A stretch of 64,000 nucleotides of DNA from Ferrimonas sediminicola (lineage in GTDB: Bacteria; Pseudomonadota; Gammaproteobacteria; Enterobacterales; Shewanellaceae). A model generated the notes under the pieces. It did not search any database, had not been told where the DNA came from, and worked only from the letters and a program-made list of their open reading frames with translations. How positions within the stretch are numbered: the stretch's first letter is position 1; every line of letters starts with the position of its first letter. The translations under genes were made by a program, and so were the position numbers. The DNA is taken from positions 1 to 64,000 of the forward strand of contig NZ_SWCI01000004.1 of NCBI RefSeq assembly GCF_005116715.1. The letters run 5' to 3'. Shown piece after piece: positions 32,180 through 40,829 of the stretch.

Positions 32180-34744
32180 ATGATCAACAATGACGCGTTC
32201 AGCTCCTCCAGAAGGACGCTGCTGAAAGGCTCTCTGCTCGGCACCGCCGCCACCGGGCTCTCCGGAGGCTTTGCCCTCTCTCCCCTGCTCGATCTCATGG
32301 CAAATGAGTTGCCCAAGATAGACCTGCGGACCAATACCGGTTCCTGGGTGCCCACCACCTGCCAGGGCTGCACCTCCTGGTGTGCCAAGCAGGTGTACAT
32401 CATGGATGGACGCGCCATCAAGGTGCGTGGCAACCCCCACTCCAAGATCCACGATACCGCCGGTTGCCCCCGTCAACACCTGGCCCTGCAGATGGTCTAC
32501 GACCAGGATCGCCTGAAAACCCCGATGATGCGCACCAACCCCAACAAGGGGCGTCATGAGGATCCCAAGTTTGTCCCCATCAGCTGGGACAAGGCCCTGG
32601 ATATGCTGGCTGACCGCATCCTGGCATTGCGGGAGCGTGGCGAGAGCCACAAGTACGCCCTGCTCCGGGGCCGCTACTCCCTGGCCAACGACCTGCTTTA
32701 CGACAAGATGACTAAGCTCATCGGCTCCCCCAACAACATCTCCCACAGCGCCATCTGTGCCGAGGCCCATAAGGCGGGCCCCTTCTTCCTGGACGGCAAC
32801 TGGGGTTACAACCAGTACGATGTAAAGAACACCAAGTACATCCTCTCCTTCGGCGCCGATCCCATCGCCTCCAATCGCCAGGTGAGCTTCTACTCCAGTG
32901 AATGGGGCAACACCCTGGATCGCGCCAAGGTGGTGGTGGTGGATCCCCGCCTGTCCGCCTCCGCCGCCAAGGCTCACAGATGGATCCCCATCGAGACCGG
33001 CCAGGATTCCGCCCTGGCACTGGCCATTGCCCACGAAGCCCTGGTGGCCGGCCTGTGGCATAAGCCCTTCGTCGGGAATTTCAAAGATGATCACAACCGC
33101 TTCGTCGCCGGCAGGGAGGTCGACGAGTCCCTGTTCGAAGAGAAGTACACTCACGGCCTGGTGAAGTGGTGGAACCTGGCACTGAAAGAGTACAGCGCCG
33201 AGTGGGGCGAGGCCGTCACCGGCATCAAGGCCGAGGAGATCCGCGCCATGGCCAGGGAGATGGGCGCCGCCGCGCCGGCGGTACAGGTATGGACCGCCCG
33301 TGGCGCTGTGATGCAGGCCCGCGGCAGTTATACCTCCATGGCCTGCCATGCCCTCAACGGCCTGTTCGGAGCCATTGACAACGAGGGCGGCCTGTTCCCC
33401 TACAACAAGGCCCCCCTGAACAAGAGCTTCCCCGATGCAGCGGACTACCTGGATGCCATCGCCAGCAAGGGTAAGAAGCACGAGAAGATCGACCAGCGCG
33501 GCCGCCTGGAGTTCCCCGCGATGAAGAAGGGAAAATCCGGCAAGGGGGTGGTGACCAACAACGCCGCCACCGGCATCCTCAACGCCGACCCCTATGAGAT
33601 CGAGGTGATGCTGGCCTACTTCAACAACTTCACCTTCGCCGCACCGGAAACCGAGCGCTGGGAGAAGGCCCTGAGCCGCCTGCCCTACATGGCTCACGTG
33701 ACCACCAACATCTCCGAGTTCAGCTGGTTTGCCGACCTGCTGTTGCCCGCCAGCCATCACATGTTCGAGAAGTGGGGGGTGCTGGCCGCCGCCGGTAACG
33801 GCGTCAGTCACGTCTCCCTGCAGGTCCCCAGCATCAAGCGGATGTACGACACCCGTCAGGATGAGACCGAGCTGCCCTACCTGCTGGCGAAGAAGTTGGC
33901 CGACAAGGGCTTCGACAATCCCTGGCGCTACATCAATGAACAGATCGTCGATCCGGAAACCGGCAAGCCCGCCAAGGACTCCGAGGAGTTCGCCGAAATC
34001 GCCGTGAAATACGTCACCGCCCCCCTGTGGCATCAGGACGCCTCCAAGTACGGTGACAAACTCTCCGGTTGGGATGAGTTCGTGAAGCTCGGGGTGTGGA
34101 ACTCCCACCCCTACGACTACCGCAAGCGCTGGGGCAAGTTTAAGACCGAAACCCACAAGTTCGAGTTCTTCAGTGTCACCCTGGAGCACGCCCTGGCCAA
34201 ACACGCCAAGCGCCACCATGTATCCATCGACGAGGTGATCAAGGCCTGTGAGTACACCGGTTTCGGCGAGAAGGCCTTCGTGCCTCACTACCAGGATCCG
34301 GTGCGCGATGGCGACGCCAAGGCGTTCCCGCTGCTGCTGGTGGACCACAAGTCCCGCCTCAGCCACGAGGGTCGCTCCCAGAATGGCTCGTGGTTTTACG
34401 AGTTTGCCGACGTCACCCCGGGCGACGAACCTCACCAGGATGTCGCCAAGATCAACCCCGTGGACGCCAATACCCTGGGCATCAAAGATGGTGATGCGAT
34501 CCGCCTCATCAGCACCGTGGGCGAGCTGACCTGCACCGCCAAGCTGTGGGAAGGGGTGCGACCTGGCAGTGTCGCCAAGGCCTTCGGCCAGGGGCACTGG
34601 GCCTACGGCCGTCATGCCGCCAGAGAGTTCGGTAAGACAGCCAGGGGTGGCAGCAACAACGCCATTATCCCCGCCCGCTACGACCGTTTCAGTGGCGCCT
34701 CGGCCTTCTATGGCCATACCCGTATCCGTATCGAGAAAGCGTGA
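32180..34744 (+). CDS. arrA: Respiratory arsenate reductase, molybdopterin subunit ArrA
   Basis: ArrA reduces periplasmic arsenate to arsenite as terminal acceptor. From ATG 32180 (AAGGA 7 bp upstream) the protein has 854 residues, the length I recall for Shewanella ANA-3 ArrA. A Tat signal carries SRRTLLKG (R11-R12). The [4Fe-4S] ligands C61, C64, C68 and C96 give C-X2-C-X3-C-X27-C. The segments LLRGRYS and ISHSAICAEAHK...GNWGY put R165, Y166, H189, S190, C193 (Mo ligand), K198 and Y210 at the numbers I recall for ArrA. Alternatives are ArxA or PsrA/PhsA-type enzymes. arrB and ars genes adjoin; no quinol-oxidising subunit is present, so an external donor such as CymA is expected. Confidence 0.87.
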   Translation: MINNDAFSSSRRTLLKGSLLGTAATGLSGGFALSPLLDLMANELPKIDLRTNTGSWVPTTCQGCTSWCAKQVYIMDGRAIKVRGNPHSKIHDTAGCPRQHLALQMVYDQDRLKTPMMRTNPNKGRHEDPKFVPISWDKALDMLADRILALRERGESHKYALLRGRYSLANDLLYDKMTKLIGSPNNISHSAICAEAHKAGPFFLDGNWGYNQYDVKNTKYILSFGADPIASNRQVSFYSSEWGNTLDRAKVVVVDPRLSASAAKAHRWIPIETGQDSALALAIAHEALVAGLWHKPFVGNFKDDHNRFVAGREVDESLFEEKYTHGLVKWWNLALKEYSAEWGEAVTGIKAEEIRAMAREMGAAAPAVQVWTARGAVMQARGSYTSMACHALNGLFGAIDNEGGLFPYNKAPLNKSFPDAADYLDAIASKGKKHEKIDQRGRLEFPAMKKGKSGKGVVTNNAATGILNADPYEIEVMLAYFNNFTFAAPETERWEKALSRLPYMAHVTTNISEFSWFADLLLPASHHMFEKWGVLAAAGNGVSHVSLQVPSIKRMYDTRQDETELPYLLAKKLADKGFDNPWRYINEQIVDPETGKPAKDSEEFAEIAVKYVTAPLWHQDASKYGDKLSGWDEFVKLGVWNSHPYDYRKRWGKFKTETHKFEFFSVTLEHALAKHAKRHHVSIDEVIKACEYTGFGEKAFVPHYQDPVRDGDAKAFPLLLVDHKSRLSHEGRSQNGSWFYEFADVTPGDEPHQDVAKINPVDANTLGIKDGDAIRLISTVGELTCTAKLWEGVRPGSVAKAFGQGHWAYGRHAAREFGKTARGGSNNAIIPARYDRFSGASAFYGHTRIRIEKA

Positions 34745-34755
34745 GGTAACAACAG

Positions 34756-35457
34756 ATGAAACTTGGAATGGTTATCGACCTTCAAAAATGCGTGGGTTGC
34801 GGCGGCTGTGACCTCGCCTGTAAGACGGAAAACAATACCCCCGACGGCATCCACTGGTCCCATCACATCACCAAGACCGAAGGCACCTTTCCCAACGTCA
34901 GTTACAGTTACACCCCCACCCTGTGTAACCACTGTGAGAACGCGGCCTGTGTCGAGGTGTGCCCGGAACAGGCGATGTACAAGGCGGACAATGGCCTGAC
35001 CCTGCATAATGTCGACAAGTGCATCGGCTGTCGCCGCTGTGAACGCGCCTGTCCCTATGGCGTGATCAGCTTCAACACGGGATCACCGCACCGCAACTGG
35101 CAGGATGATCACGAACTGGTGGCCGGTGGCACTGTCTCCCCGAAAGAGGTGCTGATGACCACCGGTGCCAAACACTCTCCCCATGAAAACCCGGAGCGCG
35201 GAGATACCTACCCGGTCACCCGCCCCGTCAAAACGGTGGAGAAGTGTACCCTGTGTGATCACCGCCTGGCACGGGGGCTTAACCCCGCCTGTGTGGATGC
35301 CTGTCCCGCCGGCGCCAGGGTGGTGGGCGATCTCAGCGATCCCTACAGTGAGGTGTCCCGCCTGCTTAAGATGCATCACTCTATGCAACTGAAGCCGGAA
35401 GCTGGCACCAAGCCCAGGGTGTACTACATCCGCAGCTTCGGGGTACGCCAGGCCTAA
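34756..35457 (+). CDS. arrB: Respiratory arsenate reductase, iron-sulfur subunit ArrB
   Basis: ArrB passes electrons to ArrA. The 233-residue protein has 16 cysteines in four ferredoxin-type motifs: KCVGCGGCDLAC, LCNHCENAACVEVC, KCIGCRRCERAC and KCTLCDHRLARGLNPACVDAC. These hold four [4Fe-4S] clusters as in the DMSO-reductase beta subunits. The length matches ArrB (about 234). It has no signal peptide and is probably exported with ArrA through Tat. It begins 11 bp after arrA, and no membrane anchor gene follows. Confidence 0.88.
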   Translation: MKLGMVIDLQKCVGCGGCDLACKTENNTPDGIHWSHHITKTEGTFPNVSYSYTPTLCNHCENAACVEVCPEQAMYKADNGLTLHNVDKCIGCRRCERACPYGVISFNTGSPHRNWQDDHELVAGGTVSPKEVLMTTGAKHSPHENPERGDTYPVTRPVKTVEKCTLCDHRLARGLNPACVDACPAGARVVGDLSDPYSEVSRLLKMHHSMQLKPEAGTKPRVYYIRSFGVRQA

Positions 35458-35465
35458 CAGTGAAG

Positions 35466-35486
35466 ATGGCGGGGTTAACCCGCCAT
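35466..35486. terminator. Hairpin between convergent arrB and arsJ
   Basis: An 8-bp stem ATGGCGGG/CCCGCCAT (35466-35473 with 35479-35486, loop GTTAA) fills the 34-bp gap between the two stop codons. The flanking T-tracts are weak, so termination strength is uncertain. Confidence 0.6.
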
Positions 35487-35491
35487 TGTTG

Positions 35492-36733
35492 TTAGTGAAG
35501 GCCCTGTGACTGCCGGAGGTTTCTCGGCAGCCACAGGGAGATCAGGGTGGTCAGGGCAAGGAAGGCGGCAGACACCCACAGGCAGGCCGCCAGTCCCGCC
35601 ATCTGAAACACCAGTCCAGAGAGAAGGGTGCCGACCAGCCGACCCAGGGCGTTGGCCATGTAGTAGAAGCCCACATCCAGTGAGACCCCATCTTCACCGG
35701 CGTAATGGACGATGAGGAAGGAGTGCAGACTGGAGTTGACCGCGAACACCGCCCCGAACAGCATCAGCCCCGCCACTATGGTGAACTGGGGCAGAAGCTG
35801 CAACTGCACCCCCAGGGCTACCGCCAGGGTGACCCCGGTGAGCAGCCCCGCCCACCTCAGGGCATCGCCGCCGTCAGGGACCTCACCGTGGCGACGGTCG
35901 CTGCCGGTGAGCCTCGGCGCGATCCCCTGGATGACCCCGTAACCGATCACCCACAACGCCAGGAAGCCGCCCACGGCGGTGTGGCTCCAGCCGAAGCGAC
36001 TGCCCAGGTAGACCGGCAAGGCGACGACGAACCACAGATCCCGGGCTCCGAACAGGAACAGCCGGGCCGCAGACAGGATGTTGACACTGGGGCTCTTGGA
36101 GAGCAGTTGGGAGAACTTGGGCTTGCCCTTGGCCCGCCCCAGATCCCGGCCGAGCCAGTTGAGGCTGGCCAGCAGCACCAGCAGCAGCACCGACGCCATC
36201 ACCACCATCGCCCCCTGGAACCCCAGCAGCACCAGCAGCAGGCTCCCGAGGAAGAAGCCCGCCCCCTTGAGGGCGTTCTTGGAGCCGGTAAGCACCGCCA
36301 CCCAGTGGTAGAGGGCACCGGGCTGCCCCTTGGGTACCAGAGTCTTGATGGCACTCTTGGCACTCATCTTATTCAGGTCTTTGGCGATGCCTGACAGGGC
36401 CTGGGCCGCCATCACATAGGGTACGGACAGCCATGCCGAAGGCACCGCCAACATCAGCAGCGCCACCACCTGCATCCCCAGCCCCAGGTTCATGGTGCGG
36501 TTGAGACCGATGCGGGCCCCCAGATAGCCGCCCACCAGGTTGGTGACCACCCCGAAGATCTCATAGAACAGGAACAGCGAGGCGATGGCCAGGGGGCTGT
36601 AACCCAGCTGGTGGAAGTGCAGCACCACCAGCATCCTCAGGGCGCCGTCGGTCAGGGTAAAGTTCCAGTAGTTGAAGGTCACCAGCAGGTACTGGCGAAG
36701 GCCTGGACTCAGGCTGCGTATCTTGGCAATCAT
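35492..36733 (-). CDS. arsJ: Organoarsenical efflux MFS transporter ArsJ
   Basis: ArsJ exports 1-arseno-3-phosphoglycerate, the unstable product formed when GAPDH uses arsenate; it then breaks down outside the cell. The 413-residue protein has about 12 helices and the ArsJ-typical N terminus (LRQYLLVTFNYWNFTLTDGALRM, LGYSPLAIASLFLFYE, TNLVGGYLGARIGLNRTM). The partner GAPDH gene lies directly upstream, which is the defining context. It is the last gene of arsR-acr3-gapdh-arsJ, behind a strong palindrome. Confidence 0.93.
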   Translation of the reverse strand: MIAKIRSLSPGLRQYLLVTFNYWNFTLTDGALRMLVVLHFHQLGYSPLAIASLFLFYEIFGVVTNLVGGYLGARIGLNRTMNLGLGMQVVALLMLAVPSAWLSVPYVMAAQALSGIAKDLNKMSAKSAIKTLVPKGQPGALYHWVAVLTGSKNALKGAGFFLGSLLLVLLGFQGAMVVMASVLLLVLLASLNWLGRDLGRAKGKPKFSQLLSKSPSVNILSAARLFLFGARDLWFVVALPVYLGSRFGWSHTAVGGFLALWVIGYGVIQGIAPRLTGSDRRHGEVPDGGDALRWAGLLTGVTLAVALGVQLQLLPQFTIVAGLMLFGAVFAVNSSLHSFLIVHYAGEDGVSLDVGFYYMANALGRLVGTLLSGLVFQMAGLAACLWVSAAFLALTTLISLWLPRNLRQSQGLH

Positions 36734-36763
36734 AAAATCAATACAGATAAACCGGCACAGAAA

Positions 36764-36785
36764 AGGCCGGTCCTAGGACCGGCCT
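36764..36785. terminator. 22-bp perfect palindrome between GAPDH and arsJ genes
   Basis: AGGCCGGTCC and GGACCGGCCT meet at a central TA. On the minus strand the palindrome is followed by TTTTC, so it could act as a partial terminator that lowers arsJ expression relative to the upstream genes, or as an mRNA-stabilising hairpin after the GAPDH stop codon. Confidence 0.55.
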
Positions 36786-36789
36786 GAAA

Positions 36790-37797
36790 TCAGAGCCCCT
36801 GCGCCACCAGGTAGCGGGCCAGCTCCATGGTGCGGTTCACATAGCCCCACTCGTTGTCATACCACAGGTAGAGCTTAAGCTGGGTGCCGTCCACCACCAT
36901 GGTGGAGGGCGCATCCACCACGCAGGAGTGGGGGTTGGTGCGATAGTCGATGGAGACCAGAGGACGTTCCTCGAAACCGAGGATCCCCTCGAGTTCGCCC
37001 TCGGCGGCCTGTTTCAGCAGGGCGTTAACCTCCTCCACCGTGGTGGCCCGCTCCAGCTCGAACACGCAGTCGGTGAGGGACGCGTTGCACAGGGGCACCC
37101 GCACCGCGTGTCCGTTGAGGCGTCCCTTGAGCTCGGGGAAAATGTGGGTGATGGCGGTGGCCGATCCTGTGGTGGTGGGGATCAGGCTCTCACCACAGGC
37201 GCGGGCACGGCGCAGATCCTTATGGGGCGCATCCAGGATGGTCTGGGTGTTGGTGATGGAGTGGATGGTGGTCATGGAGCCGTGCTTGATCCCCAGCTTC
37301 TCCTGGATCACCTTCACCGCCGGCGCCAGGCAGTTGGTGGTGCAGGAGGCGGCGGTAACGATACGATGCACCTCCCTGTCGTACCAGTGGTGGTTGACCC
37401 CAAACACCGCGTCCAGCACCCCCTCCTGCTTGACCGGGGCGGTCACCACCACCCGCTTGACCCCCTGGTCCAGGAAGGGTTGCAGCGTCTCTTTGCTCTT
37501 GAACCTGCCGGAGGCCTCGATGACGATGTCACAACCGGACCAGTCGCCCTCTGCCGGACTGGTGTGACTGGTCACCTCGATGCGCTTGTCGTCGATGACC
37601 ATGGCGACGCCTTCGCTGCGAATGTCCGCATCCCAGCGGCCATGGACACTGTCGAACGCCAACAGGTGACTCAGGCTGTCGGCGTCACCGGCGGGGTCAT
37701 TCACCTGGACAAACTCGAAGTCGGGCCACTGCCAGGCGGCGCGCAGGGCCAGGCGCCCCATGCGCCCGAATCCGTTGATACCTACTTTTACCGTCAT
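36790..37797 (-). CDS. ArsJ-associated glyceraldehyde-3-phosphate dehydrogenase
   Basis: The 335-residue enzyme has the NAD-binding start [16 protein letters not shown], the catalytic block [10 protein letters not shown], the base-supplying TIHSITNTQ and [11 protein letters not shown]. In ars operons this paralogue adds arsenate to glyceraldehyde 3-phosphate to form 1-arseno-3-phosphoglycerate, which ArsJ exports. Being next to arsJ and acr3 rather than with other glycolytic genes supports that role over central glycolysis. Confidence 0.92.
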   Translation of the reverse strand: MTVKVGINGFGRMGRLALRAAWQWPDFEFVQVNDPAGDADSLSHLLAFDSVHGRWDADIRSEGVAMVIDDKRIEVTSHTSPAEGDWSGCDIVIEASGRFKSKETLQPFLDQGVKRVVVTAPVKQEGVLDAVFGVNHHWYDREVHRIVTAASCTTNCLAPAVKVIQEKLGIKHGSMTTIHSITNTQTILDAPHKDLRRARACGESLIPTTTGSATAITHIFPELKGRLNGHAVRVPLCNASLTDCVFELERATTVEEVNALLKQAAEGELEGILGFEERPLVSIDYRTNPHSCVVDAPSTMVVDGTQLKLYLWYDNEWGYVNRTMELARYLVAQGL

Positions 37798-37820
37798 CTT
37801 TTTCTCTCTCAGTCGGTTGA

Positions 37821-38879
37821 TTACGCGGAGTGCGGCGCCGCGTCGGTATGGGGTTGTTCGTCTGCCTGGGGGAACCAGTGACGGGTGCGGTTGGCCAGGG
37901 CCACCAGGGAGAGCATCACCGGCACCTCCACCAGGACACCCACCACGGTCGCCAGCGCCGCACCGGAGTGCAGGCCGAACAGGGCGATGGCCACCGCCAC
38001 CGCCAGCTCAAAGAAGTTGGAGGTACCAATCATCGCCGCCGGTGCCGCCACATTATGGGGCAACTTGAGCAGCTTGGCACCGCCATAGGCGATGGCAAAG
38101 ATGCCATAGGTCTGAATCAGCAGGGGAATGGCAATGAGGCCAATCACCATGGGACTGGCCAGCAGAGTGGGCGCCTGGATGCCGAACAGGATCACCACGG
38201 TGGTCAGCAGGCCGGTCATGGACGCAGGCTTAAGGCGGTCACAGAAGCGGCCCAGGGCGGCTTTACCGCGTCGCAGCAGCAGCTGGCGGACCACAACACC
38301 CACGGCCAGGGGCAGTACCACATAGAGCAGGGTAGACAGCGCCAGGGTCTCCCAGGGCACAGTAATCTCAGACACGCCCAGCAGCAGGGCGGCGATGGGG
38401 GCAAAGGCCACCACCATGATGAGGTCGTTCACCGACACCTGCACCAGGGTGTAGGCTGGGTTGCCCCGGGTCAACTGCGACCAGACAAACACCATGGCGG
38501 TACAGGGTGCCACGCCCAGCAGGATCATGCCGGCGATAAACTGCTCCGCATCGGCGGCGGGCACCAGGTCGGCAAACAGCCCCCGGAAGAACAGCCAGGC
38601 GATGGCCGCCATGGTGAAGGGCTTGATCAGCCAGTTGATCACCAGGGTCAACCACAACCCTTTGGGCTGACGGCTCACCTGACGCACGGAGCGGAACTCC
38701 ACCTGCACCATCATCGGGAAGATCATCACCCAGATGAGTACGGCGATCACCAGGTTGATCTGGGCCACCTGCCAGTTGGCCAGGGCGGCGAAGGCGTCGG
38801 GCCAGATTTGACCCAGCAGAACCCCCGCGCCGATGGCCAGGGCCACCCACAGGCTGAGGTAACGTTCAAACAGTCCCAT
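37821..38879 (-). CDS. acr3: Arsenite efflux transporter, ACR3 family
   Basis: Acr3 exports arsenite from the cytoplasm. The 352-residue protein has ten predicted helices and the family's cysteine motif [13 protein letters not shown] in the fourth or fifth helix, plus [26 protein letters not shown] and the C-terminal [17 protein letters not shown] block. It sits 9 bp after arsR and 23 bp before the GAPDH gene. It would handle arsenite that enters after ArrAB activity. Confidence 0.94.
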   Translation of the reverse strand: MGLFERYLSLWVALAIGAGVLLGQIWPDAFAALANWQVAQINLVIAVLIWVMIFPMMVQVEFRSVRQVSRQPKGLWLTLVINWLIKPFTMAAIAWLFFRGLFADLVPAADAEQFIAGMILLGVAPCTAMVFVWSQLTRGNPAYTLVQVSVNDLIMVVAFAPIAALLLGVSEITVPWETLALSTLLYVVLPLAVGVVVRQLLLRRGKAALGRFCDRLKPASMTGLLTTVVILFGIQAPTLLASPMVIGLIAIPLLIQTYGIFAIAYGGAKLLKLPHNVAAPAAMIGTSNFFELAVAVAIALFGLHSGAALATVVGVLVEVPVMLSLVALANRTRHWFPQADEQPHTDAAPHSA

Positions 38880-38888
38880 GGTTCCTCC

Positions 38889-39236
38889 TCAGTCGCAGCA
38901 CAGGGCCTTGCGGTCTGGGCGATCGCCCATGGCCGCCAGCCGCGTGATGTCGGCGTCGATGACGTCGGGTCTTTGCCGGTTAAGCCCATCCAGGGTATCC
39001 AGGGTCCAGTCCGGCAACTCAGCCAGGCGGTAGAACACCCACTGCCCCCTGCGTACATCCTTCAGCAGCCCCTCGCTGCGCAGACGGGCCAGGTGGCGGG
39101 AAATCTTGGGTTGGCTCTCATCCAGGGCAGCGGAGAGTTCACAGACGCACAACTCCCCTTCACGGCTGATGAGCAGCATGATCTTCAGCCGGGTGGCGTC
39201 GGCCAGCCCCTTGAGCAGGGATACGGGATCTCTCAT
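38889..39236 (-). CDS. arsR: Arsenite-responsive repressor ArsR
   Basis: This is a SmtB/ArsR-family repressor of 115 residues. The winged-helix core includes ESQPKISRHLARLRSEGLL, and the metalloid site ELCVCEL carries C30 and C32. The third cysteine of the classic E. coli site (CVCDLC) is serine here, but a vicinal pair C113-C114 sits at the C terminus. It is the first gene of the arsR-acr3-gapdh-arsJ operon and should repress its own promoter just upstream until As(III) binds. Confidence 0.94.
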   Translation of the reverse strand: MRDPVSLLKGLADATRLKIMLLISREGELCVCELSAALDESQPKISRHLARLRSEGLLKDVRRGQWVFYRLAELPDWTLDTLDGLNRQRPDVIDADITRLAAMGDRPDRKALCCD

Positions 39237-39243
39237 GGTGACT

Positions 39244-39294
39244 CACATATGGAAAAGCAAATATGAACTCATTATATGCGCAGGCCCATATGTG
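39244..39294. promoter_or_regulatory. Candidate ArsR operator region
   Basis: An inverted repeat CACATATG (39244-39251) and CATATGTG (39287-39294) brackets the predicted promoter, and a smaller one, ATGA-AC-TCAT (39263-39272), touches the -10 box. ArsR proteins bind AT-rich imperfect inverted repeats at such positions. Confidence 0.5.
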
Positions 39295-39298
39295 TAAA
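39271..39298 (-). promoter_or_regulatory. Promoter of arsR-acr3-gapdh-arsJ
   Basis: On the minus strand a -35 TTTACA (39298-39293) and a perfect -10 TATAAT (39276-39271) are spaced by 16 bp, with a predicted start about 28 bp before the arsR ATG. Inverted repeats overlap it, as expected for a repressed promoter. Confidence 0.7.
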
Positions 39299-39324
39299 GC
39301 CTGAAAGGTGACAATGGGGTGACA

Positions 39325-39349
39325 AAAGGCCCGTGAACCGCGGGCCTTT
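39325..39349 (-). terminator. Terminator of pgpA
   Basis: A 9-bp stem AAAGGCCCG/CGGGCCTTT with a 7-nt loop lies just past the pgpA stop codon, with a TTTT tail on the minus strand. It separates the core genes from the arsenic operon. Confidence 0.85.
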
Positions 39350-39353
39350 GAGA

Positions 39354-39848
39354 TTACAGGTCGGGGAAGATGCGAGCCAGGGCCTGCAGCCACACCAGGG
39401 CGAACAGGCCGGCGAGGATATCGTCCACCATGATCCCCAGCCCCCCCTCCATCTGCTTATCGAAGAAGCGGATGGGCCAGGGCTTCCAGATGTCGAACAG
39501 GCGGAACAGGGCGAAGCCGATCACCAGCCAGTGCCAACCGGCGGGGGCGGCGATCAGGGTGATCAGCATCCCCACCACCTCGTCCCAGACGATGGCCGGG
39601 TGGTCGTGCACCCCCATATCCTCGGCGGTCTTGCCACACAGGTAGATCCCCAAGGCGGAGAAAAGGATCAGGGTCATCAGGTAGGGGAACAGCGACCAAT
39701 CCTGCATCACCCAGTAGAGGGGAAAAGCCGCCAGGGTACCGAAGGTGCCCGGTGCCTTGGGGGCCAGGCCGAGGCCGCCCCCCAGGGCCAGGAAGTGCAC
39801 CGGGTTAGTCAGGCGCACCGCGGGAAATCGTGTCATCAGGCTCACCAT
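39354..39848 (-). CDS. pgpA: Phosphatidylglycerophosphatase A
   Basis: PgpA dephosphorylates phosphatidylglycerol phosphate in the inner membrane. The 164-residue product has the family blocks GLGLAPKAPGTFGTLAA, AIVWDEVVGM and FRLFDIWKPWPIRFFD...GGLGIMVDDILAG. The ATG start shares one base with the thiL stop codon (TGATG). The chain ribD-ribE-ribBX-ribH-nusB-thiL-pgpA is the common gammaproteobacterial order. Confidence 0.95.
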   Translation of the reverse strand: MVSLMTRFPAVRLTNPVHFLALGGGLGLAPKAPGTFGTLAAFPLYWVMQDWSLFPYLMTLILFSALGIYLCGKTAEDMGVHDHPAIVWDEVVGMLITLIAAPAGWHWLVIGFALFRLFDIWKPWPIRFFDKQMEGGLGIMVDDILAGLFALVWLQALARIFPDL

Positions 39849-40819
39849 CAGAAGTGCCGAAAGCTCTGGGGAGCCTGTTGCAGGGGCTCACCCTCGCGGT
39901 AGTAGTGGATGCCGCTGCCGGCGCGGATCTGACCGATGCAGCTGTGGCTGACACCGGCCTCGCCCAGGGCGGTCATCAGCGCCCCCTTCTGAGCCTCGGG
40001 CACGGTAAACAACAGCTCGTAATCCTCGCCGCCACGGATCGCCAACTGTCTGGCCTCCTCGTCACCCAGGGTCTCCAACAGCGCCTTGGACAGGGGCAAC
40101 TTGTCGATCTCCACGTGGGCGCCGACCCCGGAGGCGGTGACAATGTGCTCCAGATCGCCGGCCAGGCCATCGGACAGATCCAGGCAGGCACTGGCGATGC
40201 CGCGCAGCGAGCGTCCCGCCAGAATCCTGGGGGTGGGGCGCAGGTGACGGGTCACCAGAAACTCCCTGTGATCGTCGCTGGCCTGAAGCTCGCCCTTGAG
40301 CAACTTGAGGCCGGCGGCGCTGTCACCCAGATGGCCGGTGACGAAGATCCAGTCGCCGGGCTTGGCGCCGCTGCGACTCAGGGACTGATCCGAGGGGACA
40401 TGCCCCAGGGCGGTCAGGGTGATGGTCAGCGGCCCACGGGTGGTGTCACCGCCCACCAGGGCGATGCCGTAGTACTCGCAGATCTGGTTGAGACCGGCGG
40501 CGAAACGGGACAGCCAGGTTTCATCGCTGCGGGGCAGGGTCAGGGCCAGGGTCAACCAGGCGGGGTCGGCCCCCATGGCTGCCAGATCCGACAGGTTCAC
40601 CGCCACCGACTTGTAGGCCAGCATCTCCGGGTCGATGGAGGGGAGAAAATGGATCCCCTCCACCAGGGTGTCGGTGGTGACCACCAGCTGGTTGTTGGCC
40701 GGTACCCGCAGGATGGCGGCGTCGTCGCCGATCCCCATCAATACGTCCTTGCGCTGATTGCCGCGCTGACATCCCTGACGGAAAAACCGCTCGATTAATT
40801 CAAATTCGCTAATTGGCAT
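39848..40819 (-). CDS. thiL: Thiamine-monophosphate kinase
   Basis: ThiL phosphorylates thiamine phosphate to thiamine diphosphate. The product has MGIGDDAAIL, the TTDTLVEGIHF block, SVAVNLSDLAAMGADP, LVGGDTTRG and the C-terminal GGEDYELLF. I place the start at ATG 40819 (MPISEFELIERF, 323 residues). An ATG at 40837 would sit inside the nusB terminator hairpin. Neither start has a strong ribosome site. Confidence 0.95.
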   Translation of the reverse strand: MPISEFELIERFFRQGCQRGNQRKDVLMGIGDDAAILRVPANNQLVVTTDTLVEGIHFLPSIDPEMLAYKSVAVNLSDLAAMGADPAWLTLALTLPRSDETWLSRFAAGLNQICEYYGIALVGGDTTRGPLTITLTALGHVPSDQSLSRSGAKPGDWIFVTGHLGDSAAGLKLLKGELQASDDHREFLVTRHLRPTPRILAGRSLRGIASACLDLSDGLAGDLEHIVTASGVGAHVEIDKLPLSKALLETLGDEEARQLAIRGGEDYELLFTVPEAQKGALMTALGEAGVSHSCIGQIRAGSGIHYYREGEPLQQAPQSFRHF

Positions 40820-40829
40820 ACATAAAAAG

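Noticed and set aside
32150-34717. Minus-strand open frame of 855 codons opposite arrA
   Set aside because: It is the antisense of a clearly functional molybdoenzyme, with composition typical of shadow frames and no recognisable domain.
32180-34744. Naming the molybdoenzyme thiosulfate/polysulfide reductase (PhsA/PsrA)
   Set aside because: Those enzymes are about 100 residues shorter and come with a membrane subunit. The exact ArrA length, pocket residues, two-gene layout and ars context favour ArrA.
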